Part shown: positions 52,071-60,912 of the stretch, piece after piece
How positions within the stretch are numbered: the first letter of the stretch is position 1
Layout: each line of letters starts with the position of its first letter
NCBI RefSeq assembly: GCF_009496155.1
Contig: NZ_WIJP01000004.1
Span: 1-64,000 of the forward strand
Length of the DNA: 64,000 nt
Direction of reading: 5' to 3'
Source of the DNA: Streptococcus mitis
GTDB lineage: Bacteria; Bacillota; Bacilli; Lactobacillales; Streptococcaceae
Notes under the pieces: model-generated
The model's database searches: none
The model's input: only the letters and a program-made list of their open reading frames with translations
Told to the model about the DNA's origin: nothing
Position numbers and translations under genes: made by a program

Positions 52071-52937
52071 ATGACACAGATTATTGATGGGAAGGCTCTA
52101 GCAGCTAAGTTACAAGGGCAGTTGGCTGAAAAGACTGCAAGATTAAAGGAAGAAACAGCTCTAGTACCTGGTTTGGTGGTGATTTTGGTTGGAGACAATC
52201 CTGCCAGCCAAGTCTATGTTCGCAATAAGGAGAGGTCAGCACTTGCGGCAGGATTTCGTAGTGAAGTTGTGCGAGTTCCAGATACCATTACCCAAGCGGA
52301 ATTGTTAGACTTGGTTGCCAAATATAATCAAGATCCAGCTTGGCATGGGATTTTGGTTCAGTTACCTTTACCCAAACATATCGACGAAGAGGCGGTTTTG
52401 TTGGCCATTGACCCAGAAAAGGATGTGGATGGTTTCCATCCCCTAAACATGGGACGTCTTTGGTCTGGTCACCCAGTCATGATTCCTTCTACACCTGCAG
52501 GAATTATGGAAATGTTTCATGCATATGGGATTGACTTGGAAGGTAAAAATGCGGTCGTCATCGGTCGTTCCAATATCGTTGGAAAACCTATGGCCCAGCT
52601 TCTTTTGGCAAAGAATGCTACAGTGACTTTGACCCACTCACGGACTCATAATCTTGCCAAGGTGGCTGCTAAAGCAGATATTCTTGTAGTAGCAATCGGC
52701 CGTGCCAAATTTGTGACTCCTGACTTTGTCAAACCAGGTGCGGTTGTCATTGATGTTGGGATGAATCGCGATGAAAATGGCAAGCTCTGTGGGGATGTGG
52801 ATTATGAGGCTGTTGCACCACTTGCTAGCCATATCACTCCAGTCCCTGGAGGTGTCGGTCCTATGACCATTACCATGCTGATGGAGCAAACTTATCAGGC
52901 AGCCCTTCGGACATTGGATAGAAAATTTTCAAAGTAA
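52071..52937 (+). CDS. folD: Methylene-THF dehydrogenase / cyclohydrolase
   Basis: Bifunctional one-carbon enzyme giving 10-formyl-THF for purine and formyl-Met-tRNA synthesis, 288 residues. Motifs [14 protein letters not shown] (catalytic Lys), [27 protein letters not shown] (NADP site) and [12 protein letters not shown] are clear. ATG 52071 fits the family start; the frame from 51993 runs through the promoter. Followed by a terminator. Confidence 0.96.
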   Translation: MTQIIDGKALAAKLQGQLAEKTARLKEETALVPGLVVILVGDNPASQVYVRNKERSALAAGFRSEVVRVPDTITQAELLDLVAKYNQDPAWHGILVQLPLPKHIDEEAVLLAIDPEKDVDGFHPLNMGRLWSGHPVMIPSTPAGIMEMFHAYGIDLEGKNAVVIGRSNIVGKPMAQLLLAKNATVTLTHSRTHNLAKVAAKADILVVAIGRAKFVTPDFVKPGAVVIDVGMNRDENGKLCGDVDYEAVAPLASHITPVPGGVGPMTITMLMEQTYQAALRTLDRKFSK

Positions 52938-52943
52938 GATTAC

Positions 52944-52978
52944 AAAAGGAGGTTTACGCCTCCTTTTTGTTGTATAAT
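52944..52978 (+). terminator. folD terminator, overlapping the nnrD promoter
   Basis: Stem aaaggaggtt-type / cctcctttt (aaggagg / cctcctt) with T's, followed directly by a -10 TATAAT at 52973-52978 for the next gene. Confidence 0.8.
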
Positions 52979-52998
52979 AAATGCGAGAGGAAAAAACG

Positions 52999-53850
52999 AT
53001 GAAAGTGATTGATCAAGCCTTACTAGAAAAAGTCATTATTGAACGTTCTTGTACAAGTCATAAAGGAGACTACGGTCGTCTGCTGTTGCTGGGTGGAACT
53101 TATCCTTATGGTGGTGCTATTATCATGGCTGCTTTAGCAGCTGTAAAAAGCGGTGCAGGATTGGTGACCGTTGGAACGGACAGGGCAAATATTCCAGCTC
53201 TGCACAGCCATTTACCTGAGGCTATGGCCTTTGCTCTTCAAGACCAGCAATTGTTAAAAGAGCAGTTGGAGAAGGCAGAGGTTGTTTTGCTGGGGCCTGG
53301 TTTACGAGACGATACTTTTGGAGAAAATCTAGTCAAACAGGTTTTTGCTAGCTTAAGACAAAATCAGATTTTGATTGTAGACGGAGGAGCCTTGACCATC
53401 CTTGCTAGAACAAGTTTGTCGTTGCCATCTAACCAGCTTATCATAACTCCTCACCAAAAAGAATGGGAAAAGCTGTCTGGTATTGCTATTGAAAAGCAAA
53501 ACGAAGGTACAACATTTAGTGCCCTAACTTCCTTCCCTCAAGGAACAATTTTGGTAGAGAAGGGTGCAGCTACTCGTATTTGGCAAGTTGGTCAATCTGA
53601 TTTTTACCAGTTACAGGTTGGCGGTCCCTATCAGGCGACTGGTGGTATGGGAGATACACTGGCTGGAATGATTGCAGGATTTGCAGGCCAATTTCAACAG
53701 GCCAGTCTCTACGAACGTGTGGCAGTAGTAACCCATCTTCATTCAGCCATAGCCCAAGAACTAGCTCAAGAACATTATGTGGTCTTGCCGACGGAAATCA
53801 GTAGTCATCTTCCCAAAATAATGAAAAAAATATCTCAAAAAGGCACCTGA
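52999..53850 (+). CDS. nnrD: ADP-dependent NAD(P)H-hydrate dehydratase
   Basis: Repairs hydrated NADH/NADPH. The 283-residue ribokinase-fold protein has GDYGRLLLLGGTYPYGGA, a kinase-type anion hole GGPYQATGGMGDTLAGMIAGF with catalytic Asp, and VDGGALTIL. The epimerase (NnrE) partner domain is not fused. ATG 52999 follows GAGAGGAAAAAACG; an earlier ATG at 52981 directly follows the -10 box. Confidence 0.92.
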   Translation: MKVIDQALLEKVIIERSCTSHKGDYGRLLLLGGTYPYGGAIIMAALAAVKSGAGLVTVGTDRANIPALHSHLPEAMAFALQDQQLLKEQLEKAEVVLLGPGLRDDTFGENLVKQVFASLRQNQILIVDGGALTILARTSLSLPSNQLIITPHQKEWEKLSGIAIEKQNEGTTFSALTSFPQGTILVEKGAATRIWQVGQSDFYQLQVGGPYQATGGMGDTLAGMIAGFAGQFQQASLYERVAVVTHLHSAIAQELAQEHYVVLPTEISSHLPKIMKKISQKGT

Positions 53851-53868
53851 TAGTTCAGGCGCCTTTAT
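53839..53868. terminator. Bidirectional terminator after nnrD
   Basis: Stem aaaggcacctga / tcaggcgccttt with one mismatch, between convergent nnrD and the 61-residue ORF. Confidence 0.8.
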
Positions 53869-53873
53869 ATCTT

Positions 53874-54059
53874 TTAGAAAAATCCTTTAATCTTTCCAAC
53901 GAGGCCATCTAGACTTTCAGAACCAGAAATCAACTGCTGAGCTTGAGAGAAGTATTCTCCAAGTTGGTCTTGATTTTCTGCAACAAATGTTTTTGCAGCT
54001 TCGAAATCTTTTGTTTCGATTAATTCTTTTACTTGGTTAAACAAATCTAATGGGTTCAT
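53874..54059 (-). CDS. Small hypothetical protein
   Basis: A 61-residue acidic, helical protein (MNPLDLFNQVKELIETKDFE ... GSESLDGLVGKIKGFF) with no cysteine or membrane segment. A clear ribosome site (AAGGAGAAATAAG, minus strand) and a shared terminator argue that it is real. I do not recognise a family. Confidence 0.65.
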   Translation of the reverse strand: MNPLDLFNQVKELIETKDFEAAKTFVAENQDQLGEYFSQAQQLISGSESLDGLVGKIKGFF

Positions 54060-54225
54060 CTTATTTCTCCTTTTCTGTACTTAACTATTTAATCATCTTT
54101 ATGATAAAAAATCAACTGTTGTTGCTTTTGGCTAGGACCTGTTTTTATCTACAAGTTCTCATAACTAAGATTCTAACTACCAAAACAAGGTGGACATAAA
54201 AATAAAAATGTTCGGTTTTTTCTAG

Positions 54226-54261
54226 TGTATCCATGAAATAAAAACGGATACATGTTATAAT
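54226..54261 (+). promoter_or_regulatory. rpiA operon promoter with inverted repeat
   Basis: An extended -10 (TGT-TATAAT, 54253-54261) is preceded by the dyad tgtatcc / ggataca (54226-54252, 13-base spacer) in the -35 region. It is a candidate operator for the pentose and nucleoside genes downstream. Confidence 0.55.
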
Positions 54262-54290
54262 AGAAATAGCTCTTTAATGGAGGTGTTTGA

Positions 54291-54974
54291 GTGGAAAATC
54301 TGAAGAAAATGGCAGGTATCAAGGCTGCTGAATTTGTCAATGATGGGATGGTTGTCGGACTGGGAACGGGTTCTACTGCCTACTATTTTGTCGAAGAAAT
54401 TGGTCGTCGTATAAAGGAAGAAGGATTGCAGATTACAGCTGTAACAACTTCTAGTGTGACTAGTAAACAGGCTGAAGGGCTTAATATCCCACTCAAGTCT
54501 ATTGACCAAGTAGACTTTGTTGATGTGACGGTTGATGGGGCGGATGAAGTGGATAGCCAGTTTAATGGAATCAAAGGCGGCGGTGGTGCCCTTCTCATGG
54601 AGAAGGTTGTAGCAACGCCCTCCAAAGAATACATTTGGGTGGTGGATGAAAGCAAGCTGGTAGACAAACTAGGTGCTTTTAAACTGCCAGTAGAAGTAGT
54701 TCAGTATGGCGCAGAACAGGTTTTTCGTCGTTTTGAGCGAGCTGGCTACAAACCAAGTTTCCGTGAAAAAGACGGTCAACGTTTTGTGACCGATATGCAG
54801 AATTTTATCATTGACCTTGCCTTGGATGTCATTGAAGATCCAATTGCTTTCGGACAAGAATTGGACCATGTCGTTGGTGTTGTAGAACACGGATTATTCA
54901 ACCAAATGGTAGATAAGGTCATCGTTGCTGGACGAGACGGAGTTCAGATTTTAACTTCAACAAAAGCAAAATAA
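54291..54974 (+). CDS. rpiA: Ribose-5-phosphate isomerase A
   Basis: Interconverts ribose 5-phosphate and ribulose 5-phosphate, 227 residues. [34 protein letters not shown] and the catalytic Glu/Lys region [12 protein letters not shown] are intact. The start is GTG at 54291 after GGAGGTGTTTGA. Being first in the run with deoB and punA, it links nucleoside breakdown to the pentose pathway. Confidence 0.96.
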   Translation: MENLKKMAGIKAAEFVNDGMVVGLGTGSTAYYFVEEIGRRIKEEGLQITAVTTSSVTSKQAEGLNIPLKSIDQVDFVDVTVDGADEVDSQFNGIKGGGGALLMEKVVATPSKEYIWVVDESKLVDKLGAFKLPVEVVQYGAEQVFRRFERAGYKPSFREKDGQRFVTDMQNFIIDLALDVIEDPIAFGQELDHVVGVVEHGLFNQMVDKVIVAGRDGVQILTSTKAK

Positions 54975-54988
54975 TAAGGAGATACACT

Positions 54989-56200
54989 ATGTCAAAATTT
55001 AATCGTATTCACTTGGTGGTACTAGATTCTGTAGGAATCGGTGCTGCACCAGATGCTAATAACTTTGTCAATGCAGGGGTTCCAGATGGAGCCTCTGACA
55101 CACTGGGACACATTTCAAAAACAGTTGGTTTGAATGTGCCAAACATGGCTAAAATCGGCCTAGGAAATATTCCTCGTGAAACTCCCCTTAAGACTGTTCC
55201 AGCTGAAAGCAATCCAACAGGTTATGCAACAAAATTGGAGGAAGTATCTCTTGGTAAGGATACTATGACTGGACACTGGGAAATCATGGGACTTAACATT
55301 ACGGAGCCTTTCGATACTTTCTGGAACGGATTCCCAGAAGAAATCTTGACAAAAATCGAAGAATTCTCAGGACGAAAGATCATTCGTGAAGCCAACAAAC
55401 CTTACTCGGGAACAGCTGTTATTGATGACTTTGGACCACGTCAGATGGAAACTGGAGAGTTGATTATCTATACTTCAGCTGACCCTGTTTTGCAAATTGC
55501 TGCCCACGAAGATATTATTCCTTTGGACGAATTGTACCGTATCTGTGAATACGCTCGTTCGATTACGCTTGAGCGTCCAGCCCTTCTAGGACGTATCATT
55601 GCTCGTCCTTATGTAGGTGAACCAGGTAACTTTACTCGTACTTCAAACCGTCGTGACTTGGCGGTATCTCCATTTGCACCAACTGTTTTGGATAAATTGA
55701 ACGAGGCTGGTATCGATACTTACGCAGTTGGTAAGATTAATGATATCTTCAACGGTGCTGGTATCAACCATGACATGGGCCACAACAAGTCAAATAGTCA
55801 TGGAATTGATACACTATTGAAGACTATGGGCCTTGCTGAGTTTGAAAAAGGCTTCTCATTCACAAACTTGGTTGACTTTGATGCCCTTTATGGTCATCGT
55901 CGCAACGCTCACGGCTACCGTGATTGCTTGCATGAGTTCGATGAACGCTTACCTGAAATTATCGCATCCATGAGAGAGAATGACCTTCTCTTGATTACTG
56001 CGGATCACGGGAACGACCCAACTTACGCAGGAACAGACCACACTCGTGAATATATTCCACTTTTGGCCTACAGCCCTGCCTTTAAAGGCAATGGTGTCAT
56101 TCCAGTAGGACATTTTGCAGATATTTCAGCGACTGTTGCCGATAACTTTGGTGTGGAAACTGCCATGATTGGGGAAAGTTTCTTAGATAAATTGGTATAA
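54989..56200 (+). CDS. deoB: Phosphopentomutase
   Basis: Converts (deoxy)ribose 1-phosphate to the 5-phosphate, 403 residues. Alkaline-phosphatase-fold motifs: [13 protein letters not shown] (metal Asp), KDTMTGHWE with the phospho-Thr, and late [20 protein letters not shown] metal ligands. It lies 14 bases after rpiA and 1 base before the DUF1697 gene. Confidence 0.97.
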   Translation: MSKFNRIHLVVLDSVGIGAAPDANNFVNAGVPDGASDTLGHISKTVGLNVPNMAKIGLGNIPRETPLKTVPAESNPTGYATKLEEVSLGKDTMTGHWEIMGLNITEPFDTFWNGFPEEILTKIEEFSGRKIIREANKPYSGTAVIDDFGPRQMETGELIIYTSADPVLQIAAHEDIIPLDELYRICEYARSITLERPALLGRIIARPYVGEPGNFTRTSNRRDLAVSPFAPTVLDKLNEAGIDTYAVGKINDIFNGAGINHDMGHNKSNSHGIDTLLKTMGLAEFEKGFSFTNLVDFDALYGHRRNAHGYRDCLHEFDERLPEIIASMRENDLLLITADHGNDPTYAGTDHTREYIPLLAYSPAFKGNGVIPVGHFADISATVADNFGVETAMIGESFLDKLV

Positions 56201-56201
56201 G

Positions 56202-56762
56202 ATGACGCACTATGCTTTGCTGGTGAGAGGCATCAATGTTGGGGGTAAGAATAAGGTCGTTATGGCGGAGCTTCGTCAAGAATTGACAGAGTTGGGACTG
56301 GAAAAGGTTGAAAGCTACATCAACAGTGGCAATATTTTCTTTACTTCGACAGATGCCAAAGCCCGATTGGTCGAAATGTTAGAGGCTTTCTTTGAAGTCC
56401 ATTATCCATTTATTCAGAGCTTTTCTTTACTGAGTCTAGAGGACTTTGAAGCGGAACTTGAAAATCTGCCTGAATGGTGGACCAAAGATTTGGCACGAAA
56501 GGATGTACTCTTTTACACGGAGAGCTTGGATGTGGATCAAGTCATCGAGAAAGTGAACAGTTTGGAACTGGAAGATGAAGTCGTTCATTTTGGAAGACTT
56601 GCGATTTTCTGGGGGAAATTCTCTGAAGAATCCTACTATGCAACTGCCTATCATAAGTACTTGCTCAAGATGCCCTTTTATCGCAACATCACTATTCGCA
56701 ATGCTAAAACTTTTGACAAAATCGGTCAAATGCTAAAAAATAATAAAGGAGACACACAATGA
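56202..56762 (+). CDS. DUF1697-family protein
   Basis: A 186-residue protein of the DUF1697 family: YALLVRGINVGGKNKVVMAE, YINSGNIFFTS, then a C-terminal YHKYLLKMPFYRNITIRNA. Function unknown. It sits inside the nucleoside operon, one base after deoB and overlapping punA by four bases (ATGA), so it is translated with them. Confidence 0.88.
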   Translation: MTHYALLVRGINVGGKNKVVMAELRQELTELGLEKVESYINSGNIFFTSTDAKARLVEMLEAFFEVHYPFIQSFSLLSLEDFEAELENLPEWWTKDLARKDVLFYTESLDVDQVIEKVNSLELEDEVVHFGRLAIFWGKFSEESYYATAYHKYLLKMPFYRNITIRNAKTFDKIGQMLKNNKGDTQ

Positions 56763-57568
56763 CATTTTTAGATAAGATCAAGGAAACAGCTGCTTTCCTG
56801 AAAGACAAGGGAATCCAAGCGCCTGAGTTCGGTCTAATCCTTGGATCAGGACTTGGAGAACTGGCCGAAGAAATTGAAAAACCAGTTGTAGTAGACTATG
56901 CTGAGATTCCAAACTGGGGCCGCTCTACAGTAGTCGGTCACGCTGGTAAATTGGTATATGGTGACCTTGCAGGTCGCAAGGTATTGGCTCTTCAAGGTCG
57001 CTTCCATTTCTACGAAGGCAATCCTCTAGAAGTCGTGACTTTCCCAGTACGTGTCATGAAAGTTCTTGGATGTGAAGGTGTCATTGTAACCAATGCAGCT
57101 GGTGGTATTGGATTTGGTCCTGGTACCTTGATGGCTATTTCAGACCATATCAATATGACGGGGCAAAATCCATTGATGGGTGAAAACTTGGATGATTTTG
57201 GTCCTCGTTTTCCAGATATGTCTAGGGTATACACACCAGAATACCGTGCTACTGCCCATGAAGTGGCCAAGAAACTTGGTATCAAGCTTGATGAAGGTGT
57301 CTATATTGGTGTAACAGGTCCGACTTATGAAACCCCAGCAGAGATTCGTGCCTATAAGACACTTGGAGCAGATGCAGTTGGTATGTCCACAGTTCCTGAA
57401 GTTATTGTTGCAGCCCACTCTGGCTTAAAAGTTCTTGGAATTTCATGTATTACTAACTTTGCAGCTGGATTCCAAGAAGAACTCAACCACGAAGAAGTTG
57501 TAGAAGTGACTGAGCGTGTTAAAGGTGACTTCAAAGGCTTGCTTAAAGCTATTCTTGCTGCACTATGA
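56759..57568 (+). CDS. punA: Purine-nucleoside phosphorylase I
   Basis: Trimeric-type phosphorylase splitting inosine and guanosine, 269 residues. Motifs: ILGSGLGELAEEI, NWGRSTVVGHAGKLVYG, LQGRFHFYEGN, VTNAAGGIG, and GPTYETPAEIRAYKTLGADAVGMST. The last 75 codons have a diverged second copy 3.3 kb downstream. A pair of small hairpins follows the stop. Confidence 0.96.
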   Translation: MTFLDKIKETAAFLKDKGIQAPEFGLILGSGLGELAEEIEKPVVVDYAEIPNWGRSTVVGHAGKLVYGDLAGRKVLALQGRFHFYEGNPLEVVTFPVRVMKVLGCEGVIVTNAAGGIGFGPGTLMAISDHINMTGQNPLMGENLDDFGPRFPDMSRVYTPEYRATAHEVAKKLGIKLDEGVYIGVTGPTYETPAEIRAYKTLGADAVGMSTVPEVIVAAHSGLKVLGISCITNFAAGFQEELNHEEVVEVTERVKGDFKGLLKAILAAL

Positions 57569-57745
57569 GAAAGAAAAATAAGTGTGAAAACATCTATATA
57601 AATTGGAAGATGAATGAAACAATTAACTTCCATATAGAATTATGATATGAAAAACGAATGAGGTTCCTATACTTTTACAAACCTCATCAAATCCTTGCTA
57701 ACCAAATATAAAAATGAAACTGTGATGCTAAAGGAGATTAGCTGA

Positions 57746-57802
57746 TTGGAGAATATTGTTGGTAAAGAGGGTGAAAAAAATAAAAGAAAGATATATGAAT
57801 AA
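57746..57802 (+). CDS. Possible 18-codon leader ORF coupled to the lipase-lectin gene
   Basis: TTG-started frame encoding 18 residues (start Met-Glu-Asn-Ile-Val-Gly, end Ile-Tyr-Glu). AAGGAG (57731-57736) sits 9 bases before the TTG, a better ribosome site than that of the big gene. Its TAA (57800-57802) abuts the ATG of the next gene. It could deliver ribosomes by coupling, or be chance. The rest of the punA-lipase gap (57569-57745) shows two hairpins only. Confidence 0.4.
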   Translation: MENIVGKEGEKNKRKIYE

Positions 57803-60532
57803 ATGAAAAATAATCAACGAATTATGCGTTTTGGTATAAAAAAACTAAGTATCGGAGTTGTGTCTGTTGCAGTTGGTTTTGCTTTTTTAGCACCGACAGG
57901 AATTTCTGCCAATGAAGGAAGTCCCGTTGTGAAAAACGAAACTCCTCTAGTAGTAAATGCAACGGATAGTTCCATAAAAGAAAACACTGATAAAAAACAG
58001 GAAATATCTATTACAGAGGAGAAAACTACAGCTGCTCAATCAACTCTAGAGACAAAAGAAGTTGTTGAAACTCAGAAAGAAAAAGCAGGAGAAGAATTAT
58101 ATCAAAAAGAATCTGCTGTGCCTCATGAGGAATTGAAGAAAGAGGAAATTCTAAAGGATGAGCCAAAAAATTCTCGACCAGTAACAGAGGCAGACTTTGT
58201 CAAAATTTCTAAAGGAGAACTCCATGTAGAGAAGGATCTTGTAGATAGTTCTTTATACGGTGGAAAATTTTTAGATCCTGATGGAGATGATGATCATGAT
58301 GGAATAAAAAATAAGGATGAATTGTATATTTACAATAAAGATGGGAAAGACTATTTAGGTTACCATAGCCATCCATTACTAGCAGATAGTGATGGAGATG
58401 GATTAGAAGATGGGGAAGATGATAACAAGAAACAATGGTATGTCACAGATCGTGATTCCCTCCTTTTTATGGAGTTGGCTTATCGTGATGATGATTACAT
58501 TGACAAAATTCTAGATCATAAAAATCCTTTTCCAAGTCTTTATCTTGATCGTCAAGAATATAAAATGATGCACAATGAGTTAGCCCCATTTTGGAAGATG
58601 AAAAAGGCTTATCATACAGCAAGTGGGATGGATGCTTTTTTGTTTGAAACTAAGAGTGATCTTCCTTATCTCAAAGATGGAACGGTGCATATGTTGGCTA
58701 TACGTGGAACAAGACTGAATGATGCGAAAGATTTAAGTGCAGATTTTGTTTTGTTAGGAGGAAATAAACCAGCACAAGCGGATGATATCCGTAATGTTGT
58801 AAAAGAATTGGCGCAGGATTCCAGCATTACCAATCTGTATATGACAGGTCATTCTCTAGGAGGCTACTTAGCTCAAATAGCAGCAGTTGAAGCTTATCAA
58901 AAATATCCTACTTTTTATAATAATGTTTTGAAAAAAGTTACGACATTTAGCGCTCCTAAAGTAATTACTTCTCGAACTATTTGGAATGCTAAAAATGGTT
59001 TCTGGGATGTAGGGTTAGAAAGTCGTAAGTTGGCTTTATCTGGAAAAATAAAACATTATGTGGTCGATAATGATAATGTTGTGACATCTTTGATTCGTAA
59101 TGATAATGATATTGTAACTTTTACAGGTAACTCTAGTTTCAAGCACCGTTCACGTGGTTATTTTGAAAGTAGAATGAACGCTATCCCGAATTTTAATATT
59201 GGAAAACGTGATACACTTGATAAACAGGGGTATCGTGATCAAAAATTGGACAAAGTTTATTTCTTTAAGAAAAAGGAAGTTCCCCTCTTGTCTACTCAAC
59301 CTAGTTCAGAATCATTTGAAAACATAGCTCTAGGAAAACGAGTAACTCAAAGTTCGACAGCTTTTGGGGGAGATGCTAGAAGAGCGGTTGATGGGAAATT
59401 AGATGGGAATTACGGACATAACTCTGTCACTCATACAGATTTTCAATCAAAACCTTGGTGGCAAGTCGATTTAGACAAGGAAGAAACAATTCGTCAGATT
59501 AATATTTACAATCGAACAGATGCTGCTCAAGATAGACTGACTAATTTTAATGTGATTCTTTTGGATAGTTTTGGAAAAGAAATTGAAAGAAAGCGCATTG
59601 CATACTTGCGAGATAGTTTCGCTCAGATTTCAATTGATTATAAGAAAGCTCGTTTTGTACGCATTGAGTTAGATGGATATAATGTTCTCAGTCTTGCAGA
59701 AGTTCAGGTTTTTCGTGCTGAAAATATTGCTTGGAAAAAACAAGCACGTCAAAGCTCTACCGAATTTGGAGGAGATGCTAGTCGTGCCTTGGATGGCAAC
59801 ACCAATAGTAGTTATAGCCAGCAATCAATTACCCATACAAAATTTGAAAACCAGCCTTGGTGGGAAGTTGATTTAGGTCGTACAGAACAGGTAGGACTTG
59901 TTCGCCTTCATAATCGTGGGGATGGAGAACTTTCTAAACGTCTCTCAGACTTTGATGTAATTTTATATGATGAAAGAGGGCAAGAAGTTACTAGACAATA
60001 TGTTTCTCGCTTAGAAGGAAGCAGTTTAGATCTCCAGTTGAATGGTAAACTAGGGCGCCGTGTTCGCATTCAATTGCGTCAAAAAAATCAAGCTCTCAGC
60101 CTTGCAGAAGTAGAAGTTTTTCGATTTGTAGCTAAAAATAATGTAACTACTCAAGTTTCTAAGCCTGTACAACTGTTAAACTACACTCCTGTAAAAGATA
60201 AAACCCTAACTATTCAACATAGTGGCGCTTATATTGCACGTTATTCAATATCGTGGGAAGAAGTTACAGTAGATAAAAATGGTCAATCAGTTGTCCGCAG
60301 TCGTTCTTGGGAAGGGAATGGACGCAATCAGATCGCAGGCTCTATCCTCAATCTCCCAATTAAGTCTAATATGCGCAATCTTCGAATTAAGATTGAAAAG
60401 AGAACAGGTCTTATCTGGAATAGATGGCAAACAATCTATGATAACAGACCTCTTCTCGCCCAACCACATCGAAAAATCACTCACTGGGGAACAACATTGA
60501 ATTCTAAGGTGAGTGATGATGATGTCTTGTAA
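57803..60532 (+). CDS. Secreted lipase-like / F-type lectin / cytolysin-domain-4 fusion protein
   Basis: A 909-residue exported multidomain protein. Residues 1-36 are a YSIRK-like signal (RFGIKKLSIGVVSVAVG ... ISA). Residues 37-150 are a charged linker. Acidic loops DPDGDDDHDG (158-167) and DSDGDGLEDG (195-204) resemble calcium-binding type-3 repeats. Residues about 215-480 form a class-3-lipase-like hydrolase with elbow TGHSLGG (Ser351). Two F-type-lectin-like domains follow (507-638 and 641-775). Residues about 798-909 match domain 4 of cholesterol-dependent cytolysins: HSGAY, SRSWEGNG, an undecapeptide equivalent at 866-876 and WGTTL with the Thr-Leu pair 898-899. There is no LPXTG anchor and no pore-forming domain. 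Inferred role: lipid hydrolase targeted to host membranes. Confidence 0.85.
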   Translation: MKNNQRIMRFGIKKLSIGVVSVAVGFAFLAPTGISANEGSPVVKNETPLVVNATDSSIKENTDKKQEISITEEKTTAAQSTLETKEVVETQKEKAGEELYQKESAVPHEELKKEEILKDEPKNSRPVTEADFVKISKGELHVEKDLVDSSLYGGKFLDPDGDDDHDGIKNKDELYIYNKDGKDYLGYHSHPLLADSDGDGLEDGEDDNKKQWYVTDRDSLLFMELAYRDDDYIDKILDHKNPFPSLYLDRQEYKMMHNELAPFWKMKKAYHTASGMDAFLFETKSDLPYLKDGTVHMLAIRGTRLNDAKDLSADFVLLGGNKPAQADDIRNVVKELAQDSSITNLYMTGHSLGGYLAQIAAVEAYQKYPTFYNNVLKKVTTFSAPKVITSRTIWNAKNGFWDVGLESRKLALSGKIKHYVVDNDNVVTSLIRNDNDIVTFTGNSSFKHRSRGYFESRMNAIPNFNIGKRDTLDKQGYRDQKLDKVYFFKKKEVPLLSTQPSSESFENIALGKRVTQSSTAFGGDARRAVDGKLDGNYGHNSVTHTDFQSKPWWQVDLDKEETIRQINIYNRTDAAQDRLTNFNVILLDSFGKEIERKRIAYLRDSFAQISIDYKKARFVRIELDGYNVLSLAEVQVFRAENIAWKKQARQSSTEFGGDASRALDGNTNSSYSQQSITHTKFENQPWWEVDLGRTEQVGLVRLHNRGDGELSKRLSDFDVILYDERGQEVTRQYVSRLEGSSLDLQLNGKLGRRVRIQLRQKNQALSLAEVEVFRFVAKNNVTTQVSKPVQLLNYTPVKDKTLTIQHSGAYIARYSISWEEVTVDKNGQSVVRSRSWEGNGRNQIAGSILNLPIKSNMRNLRIKIEKRTGLIWNRWQTIYDNRPLLAQPHRKITHWGTTLNSKVSDDDVL

Positions 60533-60634
60533 TCTGACGATACAATGACAGTTAGTTTGTCTAATTTATAAGAAAGCACTAGCTGATCTTGAACAGAACT
60601 CAGCTAGTTCTCTGTGAGAGAACAAAATTAAACA

Positions 60635-60670
60635 GAAAGGGAGAGTGAGGTGTTCTAATTTGAACACGAG
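60635..60670 (+). repeat. Hairpin element R1 (truncated)
   Basis: A GAAAGG ... gtgttc / gaacac ... GAG unit that matches 61884-61919 at all but one base, then breaks off where the punA remnant begins. A separate hairpin (actagctga / tcagctagt, 60570-60608) just upstream may end the lipase gene transcript. Confidence 0.65.
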
Positions 60671-60672
60671 TA

Positions 60673-60900
60673 GCAATTCGTACCTATAAGATGCTTGGAA
60701 CAGATGTGGTCGGAATGTCAACTGCTCCTGAAGTTATTGTTGTAGCCTACTCAGGTTTGAAACTTCTAGGAATTTTATTTATTACTAACTATACTACTGG
60801 TTTTAAAGAAGAGCTCAACCATGAAGAAGTGGTAGAAGTGACCGAACGTGTCAAAGGTGACTTCAAAGGCTTGCTAAAAGCCATTCTAGCTGAATTATAA
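60673..60900 (+). pseudogene. Diverged 3' remnant of punA
   Basis: The frame encodes the last 75 residues of a purine-nucleoside phosphorylase (MLGTDVVGMSTAPEVIV ... VTERVKGDFKGLLKAIL). It aligns without gaps with punA 57341-57568 at roughly 80 percent nucleotide identity by eye. There is no start region. It is a scar of recombination between two punA alleles. Confidence 0.92.
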
Positions 60901-60912
60901 AAGGGAAAATTG

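Noticed and set aside
57803..60532. Sortase-anchored surface protein
   Set aside because: The YSIRK-like signal suggests it, but no LPXTG motif, hydrophobic segment or basic tail is present at the C-terminus.
57803..60532. Complete cholesterol-dependent cytolysin
   Set aside because: Only domain 4 is present; the preceding 800 residues show no pore-forming domains 1-3.
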